Shown: positions 15,955 to 23,899 of the stretch, piece after piece
Position numbering within the stretch: position 1 is the first letter of the stretch
Layout of the letters: the number at the start of each line of letters is the position of its first letter
Source: Candidatus Aerophobota bacterium
Lineage (GTDB): Bacteria > Chlamydiota > Chlamydiia > Chlamydiales > Simkaniaceae
DNA length: 54,408 nt
Assembly (NCBI GenBank): GCA_002401865.1
Contig: NVUK01000009.1
Location: 1 to 54,408, forward strand
Reading direction: 5' to 3'
The notes under the pieces: model-generated
Told to the model about the DNA's origin: nothing
The model's input: the letters and a program-made list of their open reading frames with translations, nothing else
The model's database searches: none
Made by a program: the position numbers and the translations under genes

Positions 15955-16404
15955 TTAAGATTGAATAATAGCGTCAATTTCTTGGCTAGAATAGAGTTTG
16001 CCTTCCGGATGGTCCAATCCTTCGCAGAGCTGTTTTTCCTCATCCCAACACCTTTTTGAGCGCATTAAATCTTTCCAAAAAGGAAAAGTAGAACATTGCT
16101 TAGGCCTGTTGGAATAAATTTTACACCCTTTTTCTCTGTTTAAGAAAATACACTTTGTAGAGTCTGGCTGGTCAATAAGGCACAAATGTTTGCCAAATTT
16201 TTGTGTGTATTGCTTTATAAAAGCGTCTTTTTGAATGTTTAAAGTGTTTGAGGCTCTCTCTACATCGTCCTTTGTTAAAATAACAAGACCATCACTCTCG
16301 CAACAAGCTCCGCAACCAGTACAATGAAAGCGGACACCTTCGCTATACCAAGGTTGTTTGTTAATCACATTTAACACATGACTTGGATCACTTTTTTCTA
16401 CCAT
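15955..16404 (-). CDS. YkgJ family cysteine-cluster protein
   Basis: 149 residues with the zinc/iron-chelating cluster of the YkgJ (CxxCxxCC) family: RFHCTGCGACCESDG (C28, C31, C34, C35), then C75, C85, C94 (KGCKIY) and C104 (RPKQCSTFPFW). The family is widespread and binds a metal, but its biochemical role is not established. The ATG at 16404 overlaps the end of the upstream metallophosphoesterase gene by 7 bases. The phosphohexomutase start is 21 bases downstream. All three are therefore likely one transcript with translational coupling between the first two. Confidence 0.85.
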   Translation of the reverse strand: MVEKSDPSHVLNVINKQPWYSEGVRFHCTGCGACCESDGLVILTKDDVERASNTLNIQKDAFIKQYTQKFGKHLCLIDQPDSTKCIFLNREKGCKIYSNRPKQCSTFPFWKDLMRSKRCWDEEKQLCEGLDHPEGKLYSSQEIDAIIQS

Positions 16405-17261
16405 GTAAAATTTGCCTGCTTTTCTACAATCCAGTGACTTTTTCTCCAGTGGTAACTTTTTAGATCAATTTGATCTTGGGTTAAATCAGAGATAAAAAAA
16501 GAGCCTTGCTTATAAGAAATACTGCCAGGATCAAGCACAACAGGAAGTTTGCTCTCTCTTAAATCAGCAATGATTTTTCTATGCGTATGTCCGTGCCAGT
16601 ACATACGTACACATGGAAATTTTTTAAGCAAATTAAAAAGGTTTTCTGCTCCTACTAAACGCCTCTGCTTTTTTTCAATGGATATAAAAGGGTAATGATT
16701 GACTAGGATTACATTTTTGCCCTCAAGTAATGTAAGAGTGCTTGTTAATGCTTGTTCTAAAGTGTTTGAAAAGTTTCCTGTAGAAAGGTGCAAAGGTGTA
16801 GGAACGCTCGTGTCTACAAGGACCATGGTCCAATTGTTTTCTAGGGGCAGTACCGTATGTCTATCATCGCGTAAATTAGGATGCGCACTTTTGGGATTTT
16901 TATACGTTGAAGGAAAATATTTATAAAACGTTTTTCCCCTACCTGCGGCTCGTGTATAATTGTCATGGTTACCAGGAATAAGTGTAACTCTTATACCCTC
17001 ATTTTCAAATTGTTGAACAAAATGTTGCGCTTTTTCAAACTCTGCATCCGAAGAAGTGGTAGTTAAATCTCCAGAAATTACAACATCGGTGACCCCTTTT
17101 GATTTGAAAAAAAGAGGCAGTAAACAGAGCCTTTCAATAAAAAGCTCACTTTTTCGGTTTAATAATAAATTCAGATTTCCCAGCCATCTTTTAGACAAAA
17201 ATTGAGATAAAGAATAGTTGGGTACAAAAAAGTGGGGGTCAGAAATATGAGCGATTTTCAT
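16398..17261 (-). CDS. Calcineurin-like metallophosphoesterase
   Basis: 287 residues, cytoplasmic, with all the two-metal phosphoesterase motifs: HISDPHFF (D8, H10), VISGDLTTT (D65), IPGNHDNY (N98, H99, D100), LVNHYPF (H189) and WHGHTHR (H223, H225). The family covers cyclic-nucleotide, UDP-sugar and lipid-A precursor phosphodiesterases. The sequence alone does not fix the substrate. LpxG, the chlamydial UDP-2,3-diacylglucosamine hydrolase, belongs to this superfamily and is a reasonable alternative to test, though this protein shows no obvious N-terminal membrane anchor. It heads the operon with the YkgJ and phosphohexomutase genes. ATG 17261 is unambiguous. Confidence 0.85.
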   Translation of the reverse strand: MKIAHISDPHFFVPNYSLSQFLSKRWLGNLNLLLNRKSELFIERLCLLPLFFKSKGVTDVVISGDLTTTSSDAEFEKAQHFVQQFENEGIRVTLIPGNHDNYTRAAGRGKTFYKYFPSTYKNPKSAHPNLRDDRHTVLPLENNWTMVLVDTSVPTPLHLSTGNFSNTLEQALTSTLTLLEGKNVILVNHYPFISIEKKQRRLVGAENLFNLLKKFPCVRMYWHGHTHRKIIADLRESKLPVVLDPGSISYKQGSFFISDLTQDQIDLKSYHWRKSHWIVEKQANFTW

Positions 17262-17336
17262 TAAAGCAGTAACGTGATTTTTTCTATCTTCTCCCCACTA
17301 TACCAAATAAATTTCTTTGGTGCTAGATGCTAGGCA

Positions 17337-17675
17337 CTATTTTTTCTTTCTAGGGTAATATTTATCAATTTTTGATTTAAGATTCTTTGCTCGGCTCTTG
17401 GTTTGCTCTACTACAGTTCTCATCCAACGCTTGCCTTCTTTATGAATATTATCTGGCTCTGTGTGCCAAGTTGTCTCTTTTGGCGATGTTTTAGAATGCT
17501 TTTTATTAGGATTGACTTTGCCTCGATCAATATTCAACTTTTTGTCATTGGTAAAATAACGCTCTTTTTCCTTTTCATCCCACCCTGCTTTTTCATCCGT
17601 GGCATAACCTTCTTTTTCCGCCTCTTTGATACTTTTTTTTCTCAAATGGCGATTACGATGATACGAATTTTTCAT
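17337..17675 (-). CDS. Small highly basic hydrophilic protein, unknown
   Basis: 112 residues from ATG 17675, which has a strong gggaggt ribosome-binding site 5 bases upstream. An upstream in-frame start at 17714 lacks one. The protein is extremely Lys/Arg-rich (MKNSYHRNRHLRKKS at the start, KIDKYYPRKKK at the end) with no hydrophobic segment, so it is probably largely disordered. Nucleic-acid binding or ribosome association would fit the charge, but no family was recognised. A perfect 13-bp inverted repeat lies 47-73 bases upstream, overlapping a predicted promoter, which suggests specific regulation. Confidence 0.7.
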   Translation of the reverse strand: MKNSYHRNRHLRKKSIKEAEKEGYATDEKAGWDEKEKERYFTNDKKLNIDRGKVNPNKKHSKTSPKETTWHTEPDNIHKEGKRWMRTVVEQTKSRAKNLKSKIDKYYPRKKK

Positions 17676-17721
17676 ATCTACCTCCCTTCTTTTTTTGACG
17701 ACCCATATCCCCATTATGGTG

Positions 17722-17748
17722 TAAAATTTGATTTAAAATCAAATTTTA
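17722..17748. promoter_or_regulatory. 27-bp perfect palindrome overlapping a predicted promoter
   Basis: taaaatttgattt and its exact reverse complement are separated by one base. On the minus strand, ttgatt inside the palindrome plus 18 bases leads to cataat, a plausible -35/-10 pair for the 17337-17675 gene. An operator is the favoured reading. It also lies 29 bases after the outer-membrane gene at 17778, but no T-run follows, so a terminator is less likely. Confidence 0.65.
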
Positions 17749-17777
17749 TAGTCTAGGTAAAAGAAGAGTTAAGATTT

Positions 17778-18437
17778 TTAGAATAAGATAGTTGTGTATA
17801 TGCCAATGTCATGGTAATTGTCCCAAGTCATTGAAGCTGATTTCACTGTGCGTAATTGATAAAAAAAGTCGCCTAAAATCTTTTTATTCACCAATTCGCG
17901 TATACCAATCTTGAAACGATTTTCTGTTAATATTTTGCCCTCAATAAAAAATAGTTCGCTGGAAAGAAAAGTTTGGACTTTTGACCTTCCCATGTTTACA
18001 GGAATATCTACAGAAAGCTTATGTCTATATAAATGAACATCTTGTGATCTTAATTTTTCCAAAAAAAGATATTCTGCTCTCCCTTTATAAGTAAGGCCCC
18101 ACCCTTGTTTGCTAAAACCTGTTGTTAGGGTTAAAAAGGGCATATGATCTTTTCGATCTTTAAATTCAGATGTAAAATCAGATTGCCGATAACCAGCACC
18201 AAAAGAAACAAAGGGCAAAATAGGGCTAACCACTTCAAACTCAATGTGTTTATGTACAAGTTTTCGAGATTTTATTGTGGTGCGCATTTGCGCCTCTACT
18301 CGGGTATTTATTTGTTTGGATAGAGGTAAATAGGCGGTAGTAGTATTCCAAAGTTGAGAAGAAGATTGTGTCTCTTCTCCATATAAGGCGCTGATAAGCA
18401 AAGTGGTAGACAAAAGAAGATATTGAATTAGGCGCAT
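17778..18437 (-). CDS. DUF2490-like outer-membrane beta-barrel protein
   Basis: 219 residues with a signal peptide at about 1-20 (ending ISALYG). Alternating polar/hydrophobic beta strands run to the end, and the C-terminal residue is Phe (GIYTTILF), the usual recognition signal of the BAM complex. The pattern (LWNTTTAYLPLSKQINTRVEAQMR, then VSFGAGYRQSDF) matches DUF2490 outer-membrane proteins, whose function is not known. Its start overlaps the upstream GT9 gene by 10 bases, so it is the third gene of a tightly packed operon. A role in surface glycan display is suggested by this context only. Confidence 0.75.
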   Translation of the reverse strand: MRLIQYLLLSTTLLISALYGEETQSSSQLWNTTTAYLPLSKQINTRVEAQMRTTIKSRKLVHKHIEFEVVSPILPFVSFGAGYRQSDFTSEFKDRKDHMPFLTLTTGFSKQGWGLTYKGRAEYLFLEKLRSQDVHLYRHKLSVDIPVNMGRSKVQTFLSSELFFIEGKILTENRFKIGIRELVNKKILGDFFYQLRTVKSASMTWDNYHDIGIYTTILF

Positions 18438-19396
18438 GAAGACTCCGCTAGTTGCAGGACGTGTCTAAGGGGAGTTTTATAGGGAATAAAGTGGTGCCAA
18501 TATTTTTCGCGTAGACGCCAAGATTTGAAGTTAGGGATCCATGTTGGAGGCGTTAGGGCTATAGAGGGGTAAAATCCAGGTTTCCAGCGGGTGATATGCT
18601 GCTTGGAGCGGGAAAAGATAAGGGTGGGTAGATTTAAGTTAGAAGCGAGATGGCCAAGGCCTGAGTCATTGCCTACTAGTATAGATCCTGTATTAATCAG
18701 AAGAGCTGTAGCGTAAAGAGTGGGGAGTTTGGGCAAACTTGCTCCTTTGGGGATTTTATTTAGCCAGTGCGCGCGTTCGTTTTGGTGCATACAGAAAGTA
18801 ACTCTCATTCCTTTGTCGAGCAATTTTTCAGCTAATTTTATGAATTTACCGGGAGGATAGTTGCGATTGGAGTCGTTACTGGTGGGATGGATTAAAATAT
18901 GGGCAGGTACATTTTTTTGTTTTGAAGTTGGAAGAGTTAGTCCATTGCAATTTTTTAAATCAGTAGAGAGTATTAAATCGATCATAGCGGCGTTAATTGA
19001 TTCTGCCATGGTTTTGTCTGGTGGAAGAAGTTGATCAAACAGGGTTAAAGGGGCATGTTTTTCTTTACTGTAATCGCCATAAAAAACAGAGAGGTCGATT
19101 TCATTTGCGCGTAAATTTTTGATGAGAGAGTTGTCCTTATCAGAGTTGCTGTGCTGTAAAAATACCCAAGGTTGTTTAAAATGCCCAATCGCAGATAGCA
19201 GGTTATCTGGAAGGGGAGCAATTTGTGCGTAATTAAAAAGAGGGGCGAGTTCGGTTAGTGCGCTATGGTAGACAGTGATATTAAAGCCCGCTTTTTTTAA
19301 GTAAAAAGCAGATATCATCATAAGAAGGCCATCGCCTAAACCTTTGCTGGGGATAATTATGGCGTGTTTAGAAGAAGATAAGAGGGGATGGGTCAT
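18428..19396 (-). CDS. Glycosyltransferase family 9 (heptosyltransferase-like) protein
   Basis: 322 residues. GT9 enzymes transfer heptose from ADP-heptose to lipid A-core or related acceptors. An N-terminal Rossmann fold begins IIIPSKGLGDGLLMMISAFYL, with the conserved Asp of the GLGD motif. The C-terminal nucleotide-sugar fold has HPTSNDSNRNYPPGKFIKL and VGNDSGLGHLASNLNLPTL, the family signature. It overlaps the upstream GT9 gene by 4 bases and the downstream outer-membrane gene by 10. It is a paralogue of its upstream neighbour. Classical Chlamydia lipooligosaccharide has only Kdo and no heptose, so the donor and acceptor here are open. Confidence 0.85.
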   Translation of the reverse strand: MTHPLLSSSKHAIIIPSKGLGDGLLMMISAFYLKKAGFNITVYHSALTELAPLFNYAQIAPLPDNLLSAIGHFKQPWVFLQHSNSDKDNSLIKNLRANEIDLSVFYGDYSKEKHAPLTLFDQLLPPDKTMAESINAAMIDLILSTDLKNCNGLTLPTSKQKNVPAHILIHPTSNDSNRNYPPGKFIKLAEKLLDKGMRVTFCMHQNERAHWLNKIPKGASLPKLPTLYATALLINTGSILVGNDSGLGHLASNLNLPTLIFSRSKQHITRWKPGFYPSIALTPPTWIPNFKSWRLREKYWHHFIPYKTPLRHVLQLAESSCA

Positions 19397-20340
19397 GGCG
19401 TATCCTCTACAAGTTGGTTAAATATTCTCTCCACCTGTGCGACACTAACAAAATAGTGCCAACCCCACTGACGCAGTGGTAAGCCTATCCCTTTAAAATT
19501 AGGAAGAAGTAGAGAGGGCGTAATAATCCTGTTTTTGCAAAAGTCAGGCCGCCACATAACTACGCGTTTTTTGTTATTGGAAATGGTGAGTGAAGGAACT
19601 GCTAGCATAGAAGCTAAATGTCCAATTCCTGAATCATTACCAATAAAATAACCTGTTTGATGAAGTTTATCCCCCACACATTTTAGATCAGGAAATAGGG
19701 GCAATTCGCTCTCTTTTAATCCAAAATTTAGCCAAGTTTTACGCTCATCTTTATGCACAATAAAGTAAGGATGAAACCCTCTGCTTTCTAATATATGCTT
19801 TAATTGAATAAATTTTATCGGGGGCCAGTTGCGCGCCTTGTCTTGGCTGGTGGGGTGGATGGCTACGTTTTTTAAGTGTTGCCGGTGGTTAGAAGTTTTG
19901 AAATTTTGCCTTAGCATCGTTTTAGAAAAGTGTGTATTTGGAAAAAAAGGGGCTATTTTATTAATAAGATTAGTAGCAAAAGGAATGTTTTTAGAAAAAG
20001 CTATATCTCCCTCGCGTTCAAGTTTCGAGTCTTTAGGATGGATAAAAATTACTTTATCCCCGTTTGGGTGGTTTCTCCTTAGTTTATCCATAGCAAAGGC
20101 TATGTTGCCATGGTCATTTTGAACAAAAATTTGGTCAAAAGTTTCCAAGCAATTGTTTAATATGTTCTTGCTCGGTACTTGTTCTAAATTAAAATCGGGG
20201 AAAAGAGATTGAAGTGCTGCATGTTGGGGGTGAAATAGTATAGCGTCGCTGGATTGCTTTTTTGCAAGTAGTGCTATTACTTGGAGTAAAATAGCATCGC
20301 CTATGCCATCAGCTGAGAAAATTGCAACAGAGTGTTTCAT
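19393..20340 (-). CDS. Glycosyltransferase family 9 (heptosyltransferase-like) protein, upstream paralogue
   Basis: 315 residues from ATG 20340; an in-frame TTG at 20376 is possible but adds a non-conserved leader. The protein opens MKHSVAIFSADGIGDAILLQ with the GT9 N-terminal Asp. It carries AIHPTSQDKARNWPPIKFI and IGNDSGIGHLASMLAVPSL in the C-terminal half. Length and motif order match the next gene, indicating tandem duplication followed by divergence. It is the first gene of a three-gene operon (GT9, GT9, outer-membrane barrel). It lies 88 bases downstream of the GroEL paralogue on the same strand. Confidence 0.85.
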   Translation of the reverse strand: MKHSVAIFSADGIGDAILLQVIALLAKKQSSDAILFHPQHAALQSLFPDFNLEQVPSKNILNNCLETFDQIFVQNDHGNIAFAMDKLRRNHPNGDKVIFIHPKDSKLEREGDIAFSKNIPFATNLINKIAPFFPNTHFSKTMLRQNFKTSNHRQHLKNVAIHPTSQDKARNWPPIKFIQLKHILESRGFHPYFIVHKDERKTWLNFGLKESELPLFPDLKCVGDKLHQTGYFIGNDSGIGHLASMLAVPSLTISNNKKRVVMWRPDFCKNRIITPSLLLPNFKGIGLPLRQWGWHYFVSVAQVERIFNQLVEDTP

Positions 20341-20428
20341 GTACTTGAGTCCACTTTCAATAAGGCCAGATTTCAACGCTTGGTTGCAATCTGGCTCTTA
20401 GTGAGTATATGTTTTTCTCTTACTGAGG

Positions 20429-22036
20429 TTACTTAGCCGGTGTGTTATCTTCATCGATAGCGTCGGTAATAAGTACTTCTGAAAGAATAATAGTTGCAGC
20501 TGCCGAAGCGGCACATATAAGGGCATTGAACACTACGCTGGCTGGATCGATAATACAAGCTTTTTTCATATCTTCCACTCGGCCAGTTTTCGTATTGAAA
20601 CCTACATTTTCTTCCGCTTCTAAAACTTCATTGTTAATCACCGCCGGGTCTTTTCCAGCATTACTTACAATTTGTCTAAAAGGAGCGCGCGTTGCTATCT
20701 TAACAATATCAAGACCAATACGCTCGCTATCTGAAACTTTAGCACTACTCAGTGTTTGCCCAGCTCTAAGTAAAGCAATGCCACCGCCTAGAACAAAACC
20801 ATAGTTTTGTGCTGCTTTTGTAGAGTTTAAGCTATCTTCAAACAGTTTCTTTTTAGCCGAGAGTTCCATCTCACTGGTGGCTCCCACATGGATGACACAT
20901 ACTCCGCCCTGAAGTTTGGCTTTGCGCTTGTTGCATTTTTCTTTGTCATAATCGCTTTGGGCTTGTTCTTCTTCAAAAGAGATTTGTTTTACCCGCGCAT
21001 GGATTGCTTCGTTACTACCATGACCACCCACGATAGTGGTTGTCTCTTTGGTCACTTCTATTCTTTCACAACTTCCCAGTTGATCGGAGGTAACGTTTGC
21101 AAGTGTTTCTCCTGTTGAATCGGTAATAACTTGTCCACCGAGTAATACAGCGATATCTTGTAACATCTCATGTTTGTTTTCACCAAAGCCTGGCGCTTTT
21201 ACACATGCTACTTTAAGTGTTCCTCTTAGTTTATTCAGGACCAGTGTTGAAAGAACATCTCCTTCGACATCATCGGCGATAATAAATAGAGCTTGCCCTT
21301 TTGCGGCCGTTTGCTCAAGAAGAGGAAGTATATCTTGAATAGATTGAATTTTTTTGTCAGTAATCAAAATTTTAGGATTTTCCATAGAGAGTGTCATTTT
21401 ATCACTATTTGAACAAAAATAAGGACTGATAAAACCACGATCAAATTGCATACCCTCAACTTTTTCAATGATGGTATCTCTTCCCTTACCTTCTTCTATG
21501 ACAATCACAGAAGCATTAGAATCGGATAGCTCCATCGCCTCAGCAATGATTTCTCCGACGCTAGAGTCTAAAGAAGCTGCAATGGTTGCAATGTGCTTGA
21601 TATCGTCATTGCTTTGTATATGCATCGCTTTACTCTCAAGTGCTTTTACAACTAAATTAACACCTTTTTCCATCCCTCTTTTAACTTCAATAGGGCTAAC
21701 ACCAGACGCAATAGCTTTAAGACTGAGATTGACTAAAGAGTGTAGTAGTACAATACCTGTAGTTGTGCCGTCACCGGATAATTCTTTAATAGTTTTAGCT
21801 ACCTCTTTACCCATGCTAACACCCATATTTACAAAAGGGTCTTTCACTTCAATTTCAGAAGTAATACTGCAGCCATCATTGCTGATTTTTGGAGCGCCAA
21901 AGCTAGATTCAATCCCTACATTTTTCCCTTTAGGTCCAAGAGTGATCCCCGCCGTTTTATATAAAATGTCGATGCCTTCTTTAAGCTTTAGCCTTGCTGG
22001 CTGATCAAAGAGAAAATCTTTACCCTTACCTGACAT
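20429..22036 (-). CDS. GroEL/Hsp60 paralogue without a groES partner
   Basis: 535 residues, full-length chaperonin. Equatorial motifs are present: TLGPKGKNVGIESSFG, GDGTTTG (88-94) and the ATPase Asp in FEDSLNSTKAA. The apical domain keeps the substrate-binding pattern GMQFDRGFISPYF, ILPLLE and LSTLVLNKL, and the hinge GGHGSNEA region is present. The C-terminus is TDAIDEDNTPAK instead of the Gly/Met-rich tail of classical GroEL. No groES gene lies upstream and no CIRCE operator was found. Chlamydiae are known to carry two extra GroEL paralogues apart from the groES-groEL operon; this fits one of them, but which one is not decidable here. The ribosome-binding site is taggag, 7 bases before ATG. 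Confidence 0.93.
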   Translation of the reverse strand: MSGKGKDFLFDQPARLKLKEGIDILYKTAGITLGPKGKNVGIESSFGAPKISNDGCSITSEIEVKDPFVNMGVSMGKEVAKTIKELSGDGTTTGIVLLHSLVNLSLKAIASGVSPIEVKRGMEKGVNLVVKALESKAMHIQSNDDIKHIATIAASLDSSVGEIIAEAMELSDSNASVIVIEEGKGRDTIIEKVEGMQFDRGFISPYFCSNSDKMTLSMENPKILITDKKIQSIQDILPLLEQTAAKGQALFIIADDVEGDVLSTLVLNKLRGTLKVACVKAPGFGENKHEMLQDIAVLLGGQVITDSTGETLANVTSDQLGSCERIEVTKETTTIVGGHGSNEAIHARVKQISFEEEQAQSDYDKEKCNKRKAKLQGGVCVIHVGATSEMELSAKKKLFEDSLNSTKAAQNYGFVLGGGIALLRAGQTLSSAKVSDSERIGLDIVKIATRAPFRQIVSNAGKDPAVINNEVLEAEENVGFNTKTGRVEDMKKACIIDPASVVFNALICAASAAATIILSEVLITDAIDEDNTPAK

Positions 22037-22160
22037 GTTACACTCCTAATTGTTATAATGTTTGATAGACTAAGATTAGATCTTTGTCCGTTTTTTTTCA
22101 AGAATAAACAAGGCTAGTTTTAGCACTTAAAACTATCAATTGCCAATATATCTATTTAGA

Positions 22161-23063
22161 CTAAGACTGTTTTCTTGTTTTTGTTCTTTTTTGGTTAGGA
22201 ATAGAATTTTGGCGTCCTGGAATAACTTCGTGCAAGTTGTGCACAGAGACAAAAGCTGAAGGATCTTTTCTTAAGATAATCTCTTTGAGATCAGCCAAAT
22301 CTAATCTTTCTACGATAACAACAAGAATTTCTTGATCAGAGCCAGAGAATCCTCCTCGTCCATACATGACGGTGAGGCCAAGGCCTAGTTCATGCATAAT
22401 CGCTTTAGTAAGCTCATTAGTTTTTTTTGTGATGATAGTAACAGATTTAAGCTCATCTAGTCCTACGATAACAAGGTCCATCATTTTATAAGCGACAACG
22501 TAGGTTAGTAAAGAGCGAATAGCGATATGCCAATCTAGAAAAATCCAACCATAGGCAACGAAGATTACAACGTTGATAGAGAGAACTACTTGTCCAATGG
22601 TAAGCCCTTTTTTTCGATTGATGATAATGGCTAAAATTTCTGTACCATCTAAACACCCACCATGTTTGATAATAAGACCTGTTCCTATACCTAAAATCGC
22701 GCCGCCAATGACAATCACTTCAATAGGATCCGATTCAAAAGCAGTTACATGACCGAGTAAACTGTAGAAAAAAGCAAAGAGAATAACAGCAATAATCATT
22801 TGTATAAAAAAATTGCGCCTAATAAATCTATAGGAGAGGAAGAGGAAGGGGATTGTGAGTAGGATAAAATAGACAGGAAATAGCGCTTCGGAGGTGAGGC
22901 GAGATAAAATCATCGTAATACCGATGATGCCTCCATCAATTAAGTCGTGGGGCATTAAGAAAATTCTAATAGCTAGGGCTGCTAAAAAAGAGCCTAAGGT
23001 AGTCCAAAGGTAGGCGATAAGCATTTGTTTGGGTGTTTTTTTTGTCTGTGCAAGACCAACCAT
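22161..23063 (-). CDS. YitT family membrane protein (YitT_membrane plus DUF2179)
   Basis: 300 residues. About five to six membrane helices lie in the first 205 residues. The family-typical opening GSFLAALAIRIFLMPHDLIDGGIIGITMIL and GLIIKHGGCLDGTEILAIIINRKKG are visible. A cytoplasmic DUF2179 domain follows (about 210-280: VTIITKKTNELTKAIMHELG and TVMYGRGGFSG). The family is very common, and its transport substrate is not established. The tail is basic and extends about 15 residues beyond the domain. It lies 124 bases upstream of the GroEL paralogue; a 7-bp inverted repeat around 22115-22135 in that gap has no T-run. Confidence 0.87.
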   Translation of the reverse strand: MVGLAQTKKTPKQMLIAYLWTTLGSFLAALAIRIFLMPHDLIDGGIIGITMILSRLTSEALFPVYFILLTIPFLFLSYRFIRRNFFIQMIIAVILFAFFYSLLGHVTAFESDPIEVIVIGGAILGIGTGLIIKHGGCLDGTEILAIIINRKKGLTIGQVVLSINVVIFVAYGWIFLDWHIAIRSLLTYVVAYKMMDLVIVGLDELKSVTIITKKTNELTKAIMHELGLGLTVMYGRGGFSGSDQEILVVIVERLDLADLKEIILRKDPSAFVSVHNLHEVIPGRQNSIPNQKRTKTRKQS

Positions 23064-23182
23064 TTATTATGAACCTCTAGTAGTAAAGCTTCCCACTATG
23101 GGAAATGTTAAGTATTTGGCGAAAATAAGTAAAGTTGAGAATAAAAAAAATTAACTTCATACCAAAACTAGAAAAGTGAGTT

Positions 23183-23256
23183 CGCGGGAGACGGGACTCG
23201 AACCCGCAACTTCCAGCGTGACAGGCTGGTGCTCTAGCCAATTGAACTACTCCCGC
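23183..23256 (-). tRNA. tRNA-Asp (GTC)
   Basis: Full cloverleaf on the minus strand: acceptor gcgggag with ctcccgc, anticodon loop ctgtcac, T-arm gcgggttcgagtcccgt, discriminator G as expected for Asp. CCA is not encoded. It is paired with tRNA-Val 13 bases away. Confidence 0.96.
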
Positions 23257-23269
23257 AAAACTCTAAGAC

Positions 23270-23342
23270 TGGGCGCAAAAGGATTCGAACCTATGACCGC
23301 CTGTGTGTAAAACAGGTGCTCTACCAACTGAGCTATACGCCC
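23270..23342 (-). tRNA. tRNA-Val (TAC)
   Basis: Minus-strand cloverleaf: acceptor gggcgta with tgcgccc (one G-U pair), D-arm gctcagttggtagagc, anticodon TAC, T-loop ttcgaat, discriminator A. It is probably co-transcribed with tRNA-Asp. Confidence 0.96.
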
Positions 23343-23479
23343 CAATCTCTAGTAGTCCAATTTATGCGCTTTCTGAATTTTTAACAAGATGTTTTTCTTA
23401 TTTTTCTTTTTTGGTTGTAGAGGTTATATAAGTGATGCATATAAGATGAACATTTACCGGTGTTACTTTGTGTTAGGGT

Positions 23480-23899
23480 ATGAACAAATCTTTAACTAAA
23501 TATTTACTATCAATTTTTTTTATAACGCTCTTGGTATGTGGATTTTTATTTTTAAGTGGAGAGGGAAAGTACCAAAGAAAAAGAAAAAGGTGTTTCAAAG
23601 AGCTCAACACTGTTTTGTCAGAGGTTAAATCTCCTTTAGACTTTGAAATATTGGAAGAGCGGGCGAGAAAAAAAGTGGACAACCTCACACTATTTTTAAT
23701 TAAAGATGTTATAGAGAATAAGCTTCATTTTGAAGAAGATGAGCAGGTTAAAGAGTTGTTTGAAAATATTCTTAGAATTCATTCGACTCCAGGCGGACGT
23801 GTCTGGTTAGAGTCAACGCAGAGGCAATCTCTGCTCCGTTTACACGGCGCGTTAAGTGGAACTAGGGCGCAAGAGAGTAGTCGATCAAGAACGTTTTAA
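23480..23899 (+). CDS. Small membrane-anchored protein, unknown
   Basis: 139 residues, not recognised. One N-terminal membrane segment (about 8-26, LLSIFFITLLVCGFLFLSG) is followed by a basic patch KYQRKRKRC, so the soluble part may face the cytoplasm or be held outside depending on orientation. The middle (residues 45-100) is charged and helical (EILEERARKKVDNLTLFL). The C-terminal 25 residues are Ser/Arg-rich. Its last 15 bases overlap the 3' end of the convergent symporter gene. The ribosome-binding site is weak (taggg just upstream), and with no homologue in view the call rests on length and clean membrane-protein composition. Confidence 0.6.
   Translation: MNKSLTKYLLSIFFITLLVCGFLFLSGEGKYQRKRKRCFKELNTVLSEVKSPLDFEILEERARKKVDNLTLFLIKDVIENKLHFEEDEQVKELFENILRIHSTPGGRVWLESTQRQSLLRLHGALSGTRAQESSRSRTF

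Noticed and set aside
21468..22004. 178-residue open frame antisense to the GroEL paralogue
   Set aside because: It lies wholly inside a strongly conserved gene, has Ser/Leu/Thr-rich composition typical of an opposite-strand shadow, and no ribosome-binding site.
22037..22160. CIRCE or other heat-shock operator upstream of the GroEL paralogue
   Set aside because: No ttagcactc-N9-gagtgctaa pair is present; only a weak unrelated 7-bp inverted repeat at 22115-22135 was seen.
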